Assembly (NCBI GenBank): GCA_017557435.1
Contig: JAFYYR010000029.1
Coordinates: 62,001 to 126,000 of the forward strand
DNA: 64,000 nt
Direction of reading: 5' to 3'
Source of the DNA: Pseudobutyrivibrio sp.
Lineage (GTDB): Bacteria; Bacillota; Clostridia; Lachnospirales; Lachnospiraceae
Part shown: in pieces, positions 41,917 to 50,203 of the stretch
Position numbering within the stretch: position 1 is the first letter of the stretch
How the letters are laid out: every line of letters starts with the position of its first letter
Position numbers and translations under genes: made by a program
The notes under the pieces: generated by a model
What the model saw: only the letters and a program-made list of their open reading frames with translations
What the model was told of the DNA's origin: nothing
Databases searched by the model: none

Positions 41917-42615
41917 ATGGCTAAAAAAGTATTGGTTGTAGACGATGAAAAACTTATCGTAAAAGGAATCAGATTTTCATTAGAGCAGGACGGAATGGAA
42001 GTTGATTGTGCTTATGATGGTCAGGAGGCACTTGATCTTGCCACTGCTAATCATTATGACATGATTTTACTTGATGTAATGCTTCCAAAGCTTGATGGAT
42101 TTGAGGTATGCCAGAATATCAGAGAATTTTCTAATGTTCCTATCGTTATGCTTACAGCAAAAGGCGATGATATGGACAAGATTTTAGGACTTGAATACGG
42201 TGCTGACGACTATATTACTAAGCCATTCAACATTCTTGAAGTTAAGGCTAGAATTAAAGCAATCATGCGTCGTGCTGCAGCTGGACAGCCAGCTACAGAG
42301 GAGAAAAAGGTTGATGAGAATACAATCGAAGATGGTGATATCATCTTAGATAAGAGAAATAGAAATGTTACTATTTTAGGTACAGAGTATAACTTGACTG
42401 CAAAAGAGTTTGAAATGATGGTTTTACTTGTTACTAATCCTAAGGTAGTATTCTCTCGCGAGGATCTTCTTAATAAGATTTGGGGCCCTGATTATCCAGG
42501 AGATGAGCGTACAGTTGATGTTCATATCCGTCGTCTCCGTGAGAAGATTGAGCCTAATCCAAAGGAGCCAAAGTACGTTCGTACAAAATGGGGTGTAGGC
42601 TATTATTATCAATAA
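41917..42615 (+). CDS. OmpR/PhoB family response regulator
   Basis: A 232-residue DNA-binding regulator. The receiver domain has acidic VVDDEK, the phospho-acceptor Asp in MILLDVMLPKLDGF and the Lys in DDYITKPF. A linker with KKVDENTIEDG follows. The C-terminal winged helix (NLTAKEFEMMVLLVTNPKVVFSREDLLNKIWGPDYPGDERTVDVHIRRLREKIE) is WalR-like. The cognate kinase gene follows directly. WalR/MtrA-type regulators control cell-wall genes, but the target here is unknown. Confidence 0.94.
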   Translation: MAKKVLVVDDEKLIVKGIRFSLEQDGMEVDCAYDGQEALDLATANHYDMILLDVMLPKLDGFEVCQNIREFSNVPIVMLTAKGDDMDKILGLEYGADDYITKPFNILEVKARIKAIMRRAAAGQPATEEKKVDENTIEDGDIILDKRNRNVTILGTEYNLTAKEFEMMVLLVTNPKVVFSREDLLNKIWGPDYPGDERTVDVHIRRLREKIEPNPKEPKYVRTKWGVGYYYQ

Positions 42616-42642
42616 AATTTGTCTAGGGAACGAGTTTTTTTA

Positions 42643-44082
42643 ATGAAGAAGAATTTTAGCTTTTCTGCACATTTTCACAGCTTAAGATTTAAAATTGCAA
42701 TTATTGTATTATTAGTAGGCATCATACCATTTATGGTGTGTGTGCCTATTTCTTTGAAAGCCTATAAGTCTGTTGCTATTCACACAGATGCCACTAATCT
42801 TATGGCAGAGGCTGTTCAATACAACAATCAAATAGTCACTAGCGGTTATGTTGCTGGAGAGGAGAATAGAGTCCTCGACACCAAACTTAAGGCAGTAGCA
42901 GACAGCAATAACGGCCGTATCTTAGTTATTAATTCCAACCTTAAAATTGTTAGAGATTCATTTTCCGTTGATATAGGCAAGACTGTCATTTGGGAAAATA
43001 TTATCGATACTCTTCAAGGAAATCAGCTTTATTATTACGACGAGAACACTAAAACTATAATTGTTTCAGTTCCACTTACTAATTCTCAGGGTGAGATAGT
43101 AGGTGCACTTGTAATGAATAAGTCAACAGATTACGTTGAGCAGAATATCGATATTTTCGTTTCTTATATGCTGATTGGTGGTGTAATTGTAATTCTGTTT
43201 TCTATACTTGTGGCAGTATTTTGTTCAATCAGATATTCAAAACCAATTAACAAGATGTCTGATTCATTGGATGGAATCATTCGTGAGTATACCAATGAGC
43301 TTCCAGAACAGCGTTCATTTACTGAGCTTGAACAGGTTTCTGGGAAGTTTAACGAGGTAATTGAGAAGCTTCAGTCTATTGACGAGTCAAGACAGGAATT
43401 CGTTTCCAATGTGTCTCATGAGCTTAAAACTCCTCTTACTTCAATGAAGGTGCTTGCAGATTCTCTTAATGGTTCTGACAATGTGCCAATCGAAATGTAT
43501 CAGGAGTTTATGGTGGACATTGGCGAGGAAATTGATCGTGAGACCAAAATTATCAATGACTTGCTGAGTCTGGTTCGAATGGATAAAAGTGGCGCGAAGC
43601 TTAATGTTTCTGCCGTTAATATCAATGAACTTATAGAGCATATTTTAAAGAGGCTTAAACCTATTGCTGACAAGGCTGATATTGAGGTTGTATTTGAGTC
43701 ATTTAGACCTGTTGTAGCCGAGGTAGATGAGGTTAAGTTTACACTTGTTGTGACAAATCTTGTGGAAAATGCAATCAAGTACAATAATCAAGGTGGATGG
43801 GTTCATATTTCTCTAAATTCGGACCACCAATTCTTCTATATCAAGGTAGAAGACAATGGTCTTGGAATTCCAGAGGAGTCAGCACCACATATATTTGAGA
43901 GATTCTATAGAGCGGACAAATCCCATTCTCGAGAAATCGGAGGAACAGGACTAGGTCTTGCCATTACAAAGAGTGCTATAGCAATGCATAATGGAGAAGT
44001 CAAGGTACGTTCAAAGTTAGGAGAGGGTTCTACCTTTGATGTACGTATACCTCTAAATTATATTGAGAAGGAGAATCAATAA
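42643..44082 (+). CDS. Sensor histidine kinase (WalK/MtrB-like architecture)
   Basis: About 479 residues. A first transmembrane helix (~15-38) is followed by an extracellular sensor region (~40-175, Cache-like), a second helix (~178-205), HAMP (SIRYSKPINKMSDSLDGI), HisKA with the phospho-His in FVSNVSHELKTPLTSMK, and HATPase_c with NLVENAIKYN, VEDNGLGIPEE and GGTGLGLAITKS. I took ATG 42643; a TTG 24 bases upstream has no ribosome site. Its stop overlaps the start of the GerMN gene (TAATG), so the lipoprotein is likely made together with it. Confidence 0.93.
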   Translation: MKKNFSFSAHFHSLRFKIAIIVLLVGIIPFMVCVPISLKAYKSVAIHTDATNLMAEAVQYNNQIVTSGYVAGEENRVLDTKLKAVADSNNGRILVINSNLKIVRDSFSVDIGKTVIWENIIDTLQGNQLYYYDENTKTIIVSVPLTNSQGEIVGALVMNKSTDYVEQNIDIFVSYMLIGGVIVILFSILVAVFCSIRYSKPINKMSDSLDGIIREYTNELPEQRSFTELEQVSGKFNEVIEKLQSIDESRQEFVSNVSHELKTPLTSMKVLADSLNGSDNVPIEMYQEFMVDIGEEIDRETKIINDLLSLVRMDKSGAKLNVSAVNINELIEHILKRLKPIADKADIEVVFESFRPVVAEVDEVKFTLVVTNLVENAIKYNNQGGWVHISLNSDHQFFYIKVEDNGLGIPEESAPHIFERFYRADKSHSREIGGTGLGLAITKSAIAMHNGEVKVRSKLGEGSTFDVRIPLNYIEKENQ

Positions 44083-45143
44083 TGAAGAGGATAGTTTCCA
44101 CAATACTTATTATTTGCATATTGTTTACCCTTGGTGCATGTGGTCATAAGGATAAGTCTAGTCAGTATAAAATTTACTACGTAAATACGGATAAAAATGG
44201 TCTTACTCCTGTTGATTACAAATATAAATCTAGTGACGATGCAGATAGGATTTCAGAAGCTTTAAAAGCTCTTGCTAAAAAGACTGATTCAGTAGATTAT
44301 ATGGCTGCAATTCCTGCTGGAGTTGATGTTGATAGATGGGAGCTTGATGATCAAAGCCTTAGTCTTTATCTTACAGGGGATTATGAGAGTCTTGATGTCT
44401 ATACTGAGATTCTAGTTCGTGCTGCTATAGTTAAGACCTTGACTTTGATTGATGGTGTTGAGTCGGTTTCTTTATTTATTAATGACAAACCATTTACAGA
44501 TGCATCTGGAGAAATTTTAGGTGCTATGACATCTGATACATTTATCGATGATTTTGGTCAGGAGACAGATTCATTATTATCTACAGAGCTGACTTTATAT
44601 TTTGCCAGCGCAGATGGATTGTCATTGGTTCCAGAGACCAGACAGGTATATTATAGCCGTAATTTATCCCCAGAAAAGCTGATTATAGAACAGCTTTTAA
44701 ATGGTCCAGACTCTTCTGAGTTATTGGCTAGCTTACCTGCAGATACAAAGCTTAATTCAATTTCTATTTCGGAAAATGGAGTGTGTATAGTGAATTTTGA
44801 TGCCACTTTTGAGACGGCTATCAGCAATGTTACAGAAAATGTTACCGTATATTCGATAGTTAATTCTCTTACTGAAGTGGATTCAATTAAGCAGGTTCAG
44901 ATACTTGTTAACGGAGATGTTCCTCATCTTTCTAACCTAGAAGTTGATATTTCGGCTGCTATTTCAAGAAATGAAGATATTATCAACAATAATATCAATG
45001 GCGGTTTCTCTACAGAGGATGACACTGATTATACATATGACTATATGGATTACAGTGATTACGTGGATGAAGAAACACCTGAGGGAGAAGAAAGTGATGG
45101 GGAGCCTTCAGCTGAGAATCCTGATGAGGCTTCTACTAATTAA
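44082..45143 (+). CDS. GerMN-domain lipoprotein
   Basis: A 353-residue exported lipoprotein with a signal peptide ending in FTLGAC (Cys20). Two GerMN-like repeats are visible: one beginning YKIYYVNTDKNGLTPVDYKY and one at STELTLYFASADGLSLVPETRQVYY with LSPEKLIIEQLLNGPDSSELLASLPADTKL. An acidic, low-complexity tail (DDTDYTYDYMDYSDYVDEE) ends it. GerMN proteins occur in spore germination and in LpqB, the partner of MtrAB. The gene overlaps the kinase by one base, so a role in kinase signalling is plausible. Confidence 0.85.
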   Translation: MKRIVSTILIICILFTLGACGHKDKSSQYKIYYVNTDKNGLTPVDYKYKSSDDADRISEALKALAKKTDSVDYMAAIPAGVDVDRWELDDQSLSLYLTGDYESLDVYTEILVRAAIVKTLTLIDGVESVSLFINDKPFTDASGEILGAMTSDTFIDDFGQETDSLLSTELTLYFASADGLSLVPETRQVYYSRNLSPEKLIIEQLLNGPDSSELLASLPADTKLNSISISENGVCIVNFDATFETAISNVTENVTVYSIVNSLTEVDSIKQVQILVNGDVPHLSNLEVDISAAISRNEDIINNNINGGFSTEDDTDYTYDYMDYSDYVDEETPEGEESDGEPSAENPDEASTN

Positions 45144-45172
45144 TAAAATTTGATTTAAAAGGAGGAAATGTA

Positions 45173-47455
45173 TTGCAAGGACGATGTCTTTGTAAAATTT
45201 CCTTGCTTATAGTGATTGTAATTGCCTTGAGTGCCTATGGACCCTATGATTATTTGGGTCTATATGGCTCCTCGCAGGCGGTTGATATGTTTTTAGTGGA
45301 TGGAGATAGCGTTTGCTCCACCGGTCTAATATATCGCAAGGAAATTAAAAATGGTCAAACGCAATATTTCGTTAAAGATGCCCAGGTTATAACTGCCCAG
45401 GGAACATTATCTAGTACATCTTATTCATTCAATTTTTATTCTGATCTTATTCCTATTAAAAGTAAAATTAAATTAAGTGGTACAATTTCCAAATTCCAAG
45501 AACCTCGAAATCACGGAGAATTCAATATTAAGGATTACTACAATTCTATTGGTATCTATTTTCAAATCAAGGATGTGGAAGTTCTTGAAATTAATACATC
45601 TGAATCGGTTGACTATGACCTTTTTTATAGGTTTAATAAGTCTTTTGTTAATGTGTTTAGCAGCCTGCTTCCAGTAGATGAGGCTGGGATGTTATCAAGT
45701 GTTGTGGCTGGAAATAAATCTGAACTTGATGTGGATACTCGCAGTCTTTTTCAAGGAGTAGGACTTGCCCATATTCTAGCAGTTTCAGGTCTTCACGTAT
45801 CCATTGTTTGTATGCTTTTGTATAGACTTCTTCGTAGGTGTGGTATCAGCTTTATTGTTAGCTCTGTTTTTGCAGGGGCTGTGGCTGTGGCATACGGAAT
45901 TTTTACAGGGGGAAGTGTATCTTCAATCAGAGCTATTGGTATGTTTTTGCTTTATTTATTGGCCCAAGTTCTTGGAGAATCCTACGATATGCTTACAGCG
46001 GCTTCAGCTATGGCAATAATGCTTTTAGTTAGCAATCCATTGTATATAAAAAATGGAAGTTTTCTTCTTTCTTTTGGAGCAATTCTTAGTATTTGGTTTG
46101 TTGCATTGCCATTAAATAAGAACTTTATGGAGCTAAGAAAAGAGCAAAAAAATAGATTAAGAACATTTTCAATAGGTCATGGAAGGACGAGAGATTTTGC
46201 CATTAAAGTAATTAACAAGCTGATTGATTATGTTGGAGGAACCTTGATTTTTTCTTTTGGAATAAATGTGGGTATGCTTCCTTTGTTAGTGATGCTTTAT
46301 CATGAAGTGCCAACATACTCTATTATGCTTAATATTGTTATTCTTCCAGTCATGCCACTTTTACTGCTCCTTGGATTACTTGGTGGAATGGTTGGAATTG
46401 GATTTGGATTAGCTGTTGCGGATATCATTTTAAAACCCTGTCATTTACTTATCATTTATATGGAAAGCATATCCAGGTTCTTTTTAGGTCTGCCTCGAGC
46501 GAAGCTTATTATTGGACATCATGGTCTTTGGTTTACGACTATTTACTATCTAATAGTAATTTTGATTTTAAAATATAAGGCTGGGATAGTAAGATACCTT
46601 GCTCTAATTGGACTTTATCTTATATGGCTTGTACCCAATAAAGGTGACTTTGAAATCGCTGTTTTAGATGTTGGTCAAGGCGATGGCATTTATATAAATT
46701 CGGGAGATGGAATTCATTATTTTATAGATGGAGGTAGCACGTCAAAAAGTAAGATAGGCGAATATACCCTGTTGCCATTTTTGAAATATAAGGGAGTGGG
46801 GTCCATTGACTACTGGTTTTTGTCTCATATGGATGAGGATCATGTATCAGGAGTGTTTGAGCTATTAGAACAGGACTATGAGATTTCAAATATTGTTTTA
46901 TCGGCCGAGATTCCCGCTGATGAAAAATATTTAGAATTGACCCATTTGGCAGAGGAAAAAGGAACCAATATCATCTATATGAATAGAGGTGATATCTTAG
47001 GTTCCAAGCATCTGTCATTTACATGTGTCTATCCTGACAAGGAAGCAGCTGTTTCCTATGGTGGCAGTAGTGATGAGGTTGATTTGAATGCATTATCCTT
47101 ATGCCTTTTGATGGAATACGATTCTAATTGTGATGAGACAGCAGATTACACTGGCTTCTTTGGAGGAGATATTGCTAGTGAACAGGAATTAGACATAGCA
47201 AGCTTGGGACTTGTGAAGGACGTTGATTTTCTTAAAGTCAGCCATCATGGCAGCAGGTTTAGTTCCGAAGCCTCATTTTTAGAAGCATTGTCACCGGATG
47301 TTGCTGTAATCAGTTGTGCCAAGAAAAATAGATATGGTCATCCAGCCCTGGAGGCCATTCAGAGAATAGAAGATACTGGTGCAGACCTAATCTACACCAT
47401 GAATTCAGGACAAATCACCATTTCAGATGATGGAATATGGACATTTATCCCGTGA
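45173..47455 (+). CDS. comEC: ComEC/Rec2-type DNA uptake channel
   Basis: A 760-residue membrane protein. An N-terminal OB-like domain (~residues 30-140) is followed by the Competence domain (GVGLAHILAVSGLHVSIVCMLLYRLL and many helices, ~190-490). A metallo-beta-lactamase domain comes last (AVLDVGQGDGIYINSG, FIDGGS, LSHMDEDHVSGVFEL, LKVSHHGSRFSS). It is full length with no breaks. Start TTG 45173 lies seven bases from GGAGG. It imports single-stranded DNA in competence. Other competence genes are not in this window, so function in transformation is unproven. Confidence 0.92.
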   Translation: MQGRCLCKISLLIVIVIALSAYGPYDYLGLYGSSQAVDMFLVDGDSVCSTGLIYRKEIKNGQTQYFVKDAQVITAQGTLSSTSYSFNFYSDLIPIKSKIKLSGTISKFQEPRNHGEFNIKDYYNSIGIYFQIKDVEVLEINTSESVDYDLFYRFNKSFVNVFSSLLPVDEAGMLSSVVAGNKSELDVDTRSLFQGVGLAHILAVSGLHVSIVCMLLYRLLRRCGISFIVSSVFAGAVAVAYGIFTGGSVSSIRAIGMFLLYLLAQVLGESYDMLTAASAMAIMLLVSNPLYIKNGSFLLSFGAILSIWFVALPLNKNFMELRKEQKNRLRTFSIGHGRTRDFAIKVINKLIDYVGGTLIFSFGINVGMLPLLVMLYHEVPTYSIMLNIVILPVMPLLLLLGLLGGMVGIGFGLAVADIILKPCHLLIIYMESISRFFLGLPRAKLIIGHHGLWFTTIYYLIVILILKYKAGIVRYLALIGLYLIWLVPNKGDFEIAVLDVGQGDGIYINSGDGIHYFIDGGSTSKSKIGEYTLLPFLKYKGVGSIDYWFLSHMDEDHVSGVFELLEQDYEISNIVLSAEIPADEKYLELTHLAEEKGTNIIYMNRGDILGSKHLSFTCVYPDKEAAVSYGGSSDEVDLNALSLCLLMEYDSNCDETADYTGFFGGDIASEQELDIASLGLVKDVDFLKVSHHGSRFSSEASFLEALSPDVAVISCAKKNRYGHPALEAIQRIEDTGADLIYTMNSGQITISDDGIWTFIP

Positions 47456-47466
47456 TAGGTCCCTTG

Positions 47467-47480
47467 CTACTGCCTGTAGA
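47467..47480 (+). repeat. Half copy of the hairpin-repeat arm
   Basis: CTACTGCCTGTAGA at 47467-47480 matches the start of units in the 28155-28346 array (TACTGCCTGTAGAGG in unit 3). No second arm follows, so it is at best a dispersed half-site just after comEC. Confidence 0.35.
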
Positions 47481-47559
47481 GAGTTTTATATTGTGCACTT
47501 CAAAAAGAATTACGATATAATACAACTGTTAGAATTAATTGCAGAGATGGAGAATGAAG

Positions 47560-48033
47560 ATGGCAGAAGAAAAGACAAATGTTATGCGTACCCTTGCACA
47601 GAAGAAAATAGATTATGTGGGGCTGACATATGAGCCAGATGCATCATTGACTGGTGAGCAGATTGCAGAAAAAATGGGTGAGAATCCAAATTCAGTTTTT
47701 AAGACACTTGTGACACAGGGAAAGTCAAAGACATATTATGTGTTTGTTATTCCAGTAGTAAAAGAGTTGGATTTAAAGAAGGCAGCAAAGGCAGTTGGAG
47801 AAAAGTCTATTGATATGTTGCCACTAAAGGAGCTGCTTCCACTTACAGGCTATGTTCATGGTGGATGTTCTCCTATAGGTATGAAGAAATTCTTTAAGAC
47901 TACATTTGATGAGAGCCTAAATCAGCTGGAGAAAGTATATTTTTCAGGTGGCAAAGTAGGATTTCAAGTACAGGTAGCAGTTAAGGATATAGAAAAAGTG
48001 ATTAGATACCAGACAGCAGATGTCTGTTGCTAG
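47560..48033 (+). CDS. ybaK: Cys-tRNA(Pro)/aminoacyl-tRNA deacylase, YbaK/EbsC type
   Basis: A 157-residue tRNA editing protein that removes misacylated amino acids, usually Cys from tRNA-Pro. Features are TNVMRTLAQKKIDYVGLTYEP, GENPNSVFKTLVTQGKSKTYYVFVIPV with the conserved Lys, KKAAKAVGEKSIDMLPLKELLPLTGYVHGGCSPIGMKK and a final GGKVGFQVQV. The ATG at 47560 is seven bases from GGAG; earlier in-frame ATGs at 47554 and 47539 are less well placed. TATAAT at 47516 is a probable -10 element. It lies just before the thrS T-box. Confidence 0.92.
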   Translation: MAEEKTNVMRTLAQKKIDYVGLTYEPDASLTGEQIAEKMGENPNSVFKTLVTQGKSKTYYVFVIPVVKELDLKKAAKAVGEKSIDMLPLKELLPLTGYVHGGCSPIGMKKFFKTTFDESLNQLEKVYFSGGKVGFQVQVAVKDIEKVIRYQTADVCC

Positions 48034-48079
48034 TACATGTTAGAATTAATAAATTCACTATATTACAATCAGTATAGTC

Positions 48080-48362
48080 TTGTTAAAGTTCAAAAATTAT
48101 GTTAGGATAACAGACGAAAAGCGATGACAGAAACAGTAGTATTTGTGGAAGCTAAGAGAGAGGACGCCTAGGCTGGAAGCGTCTAGTGGATACTTATATG
48201 AACACCATTCTCGAGCTGAACGTAGAAGCATATTTTGTGCGAAGCGTCTCCGGGTAGTTCCGTTAAAGACAAAATGAGTGAAACACTAAGGTGGAACCGT
48301 GCTATTTGAATTTATGCACCCTTGGGAAATGCTTGAATTGCATTTTCTGAGGGTTTTTTTAA
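48080..48362 (+). promoter_or_regulatory. Promoter and threonyl T-box riboswitch of thrS
   Basis: TTGTTA (48080-48085) and TAGGAT (48103-48108), 17 bases apart, form the promoter. The leader has the AGAGAGGACGCC/GGAAGCGTC stem I elements and a specifier region GAACACCA in which ACC (48204-48206) reads threonine. The conserved T-box AAGGTGGAACCGTGC is at 48288-48302. A terminator stem (CCCTTGGGAAATGC with GCATTTTCTGAGGG) and a T7 run end near 48361. Uncharged tRNA-Thr binding would favour the antiterminator and thrS transcription. Confidence 0.93.
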
Positions 48363-48425
48363 TTTTGCTAGCACCCTTAGTACAAGTAGATACTTATATT
48401 CATTCATTAGAAAAAGGAGAAAATC

Positions 48426-50192
48426 ATGGTTAATTTCAAAGAAGATGAGGCTTTAAACACTCTCAATCATTCATGTGCTCATATGATGGCACAGGCTGTT
48501 AAGCACCTTTATCCAAATGCTAAGTTTTGGGTTGGTCCAGTAGTAGAAGAGGGCTTCTATTACGATATGGATCTTGGTGATGTAATGCTTACTGATGAAG
48601 ACATTACTAAAATCGAGAAAGAGATGAAGAAGGTAGCTAAGTCTGGCTGCAAGATCTATCGTAGAGAGATTTCTAAGGATGAAGCCCTTGAGATGTTTAA
48701 GGATGATCCATATAAGATTGACTTAATTAATAACATGGATGAGAATACTCAGACTATCTCATGCTATGATCAGGGAGATTTCACAGATCTTTGCCGTGGA
48801 CCTCACGTTGACAATGTTAAGATGTGTCGTTACTTCAAGCTTATTAAGCACTCAGGTGCATACTGGAAGGGCGATGCAGAAAATCAGGTTCTCAACCGTG
48901 TTTACGGTGTATGCTTCCCTACACAGGAGCAGCTTGACGAGCATCTTGCACTTCTTGAGGAAGCTAAGGAGCGTGACCACAGAAAAATTGGTAAGGATAT
49001 GCAGCTTTTCATGGCTGATGATTTAATCGGTCGTGGACTTCCAATGTATCTTCCAAATGGTTACACAATCTGGACAGAGCTTGAGAACTACATCCGTAAC
49101 AAGGAGCGTAAGCTTGGCTACTTGCACGTTATGACACCATGCGTTGGTACAGTTCAGCTTTACCAGACATCTGGTCACTGGGATCACTACAAGGAGAATA
49201 TGTTCCCAGCTATGGAAGTAGAGGGAGAGAACTTCGTTCTTCGTCCTATGAACTGTCCACACCACATGAGAATATTTGCAAATAGACCACACTCATACAA
49301 GGAGCTTCCTATCCGTATCGCTGAGATTGCTCACGATTTCAGATTCGAGTCATCAGGAACTCTTAAGGGTATCGAGAGAGGTCGTCACTTCTGTCAGAAT
49401 GATTCACATATCTTCTGTACACAGGATCAGATTAAGTCAGAGGTTAAGAGCGTATGCGACCTTATCTTCAGCACTTATGAGGATTTTGGTATTACTGATT
49501 ACAGATGTGTACTTTCGCTTAGAGATCCTGCAGATACTAAGAAATACCATCAGGATGATGCTATGTGGAACACAGCAGAGCAGGCTCTTCGTGAGACTCT
49601 TACAGAGATTGGTATTGATTTCACAGAGGAGATTGGTGAGGCTGCATTCTACGGACCAAAGCTTGATGTTAATGTTAAGCCAGCTATTGGTAACGAGATT
49701 ACACTTTCTACATGCCAGCTTGATTTCTGTTTACCAGCTAAATTTGATCTTACATACACAGACGCTGATAGCAACAAGCAGACACCAGTAGTTATCCATA
49801 GAGCTATTCTTGGTTCACTTGATAGATTTATGGCATACATTCTTGAGGAGACAAAGGGAAATCTTCCACTTTGGCTTGCACCTACACAGGTTAAGGTACT
49901 TCCTGTAAAGAATGATGATGATGAGCTTAACTCATACTCACAGAAGCTTGTTGATGCACTTAATGATGCAGACGTAAGAGTTGAGTTTGATACTCGTTCT
50001 GAGAAGCTTGGTTACAAGATGCGTGAGGCACAGATTCAGAAAGTTCCTTACCTCGCAGTACTTGGTAAGAATGAGGAGGCTGAGGGCACTGTTTCATACA
50101 GACTTCACGGTGAGCAGGGCACTACAACAGTTAAGTTTGACGAGTTTGTTGAGCTTATTGTAAACGAGATTAAGACTAAGGGTCGTAAATAA
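48426..50192 (+). CDS. thrS: Threonyl-tRNA synthetase lacking the TGS domain
   Basis: A 588-residue class II synthetase. It starts directly at the editing domain (NHSCAHMMAQAVKHLYP with HxxxH at 15-19, and FTDLCRGPHV), without the ~60-residue N-terminal TGS domain of the E. coli enzyme. The catalytic core is intact: motif 1 region GLPMYLPNGYTIWTELENYIR, zinc site in MNCPHHMRIF, motif 2 FRFESSGTLKGIERGRHF, motif 3 IHRAILGSLDRFMAYILEE. An anticodon-binding domain ends it (LPLWLAPTQVKVLPV onward). A good AAAAAGGAG site before ATG 48426 argues that the shorter form is real. It is controlled by the T-box just upstream. Confidence 0.95.
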   Translation: MVNFKEDEALNTLNHSCAHMMAQAVKHLYPNAKFWVGPVVEEGFYYDMDLGDVMLTDEDITKIEKEMKKVAKSGCKIYRREISKDEALEMFKDDPYKIDLINNMDENTQTISCYDQGDFTDLCRGPHVDNVKMCRYFKLIKHSGAYWKGDAENQVLNRVYGVCFPTQEQLDEHLALLEEAKERDHRKIGKDMQLFMADDLIGRGLPMYLPNGYTIWTELENYIRNKERKLGYLHVMTPCVGTVQLYQTSGHWDHYKENMFPAMEVEGENFVLRPMNCPHHMRIFANRPHSYKELPIRIAEIAHDFRFESSGTLKGIERGRHFCQNDSHIFCTQDQIKSEVKSVCDLIFSTYEDFGITDYRCVLSLRDPADTKKYHQDDAMWNTAEQALRETLTEIGIDFTEEIGEAAFYGPKLDVNVKPAIGNEITLSTCQLDFCLPAKFDLTYTDADSNKQTPVVIHRAILGSLDRFMAYILEETKGNLPLWLAPTQVKVLPVKNDDDELNSYSQKLVDALNDADVRVEFDTRSEKLGYKMREAQIQKVPYLAVLGKNEEAEGTVSYRLHGEQGTTTVKFDEFVELIVNEIKTKGRK

Positions 50193-50203
50193 TAGGAGCA
50201 CAT

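Noticed and set aside
49276..49791. 171-residue plus-strand frame
   Set aside because: It is a shadow of thrS in another frame, with a Ser/Leu/Arg-rich translation and no ribosome site.
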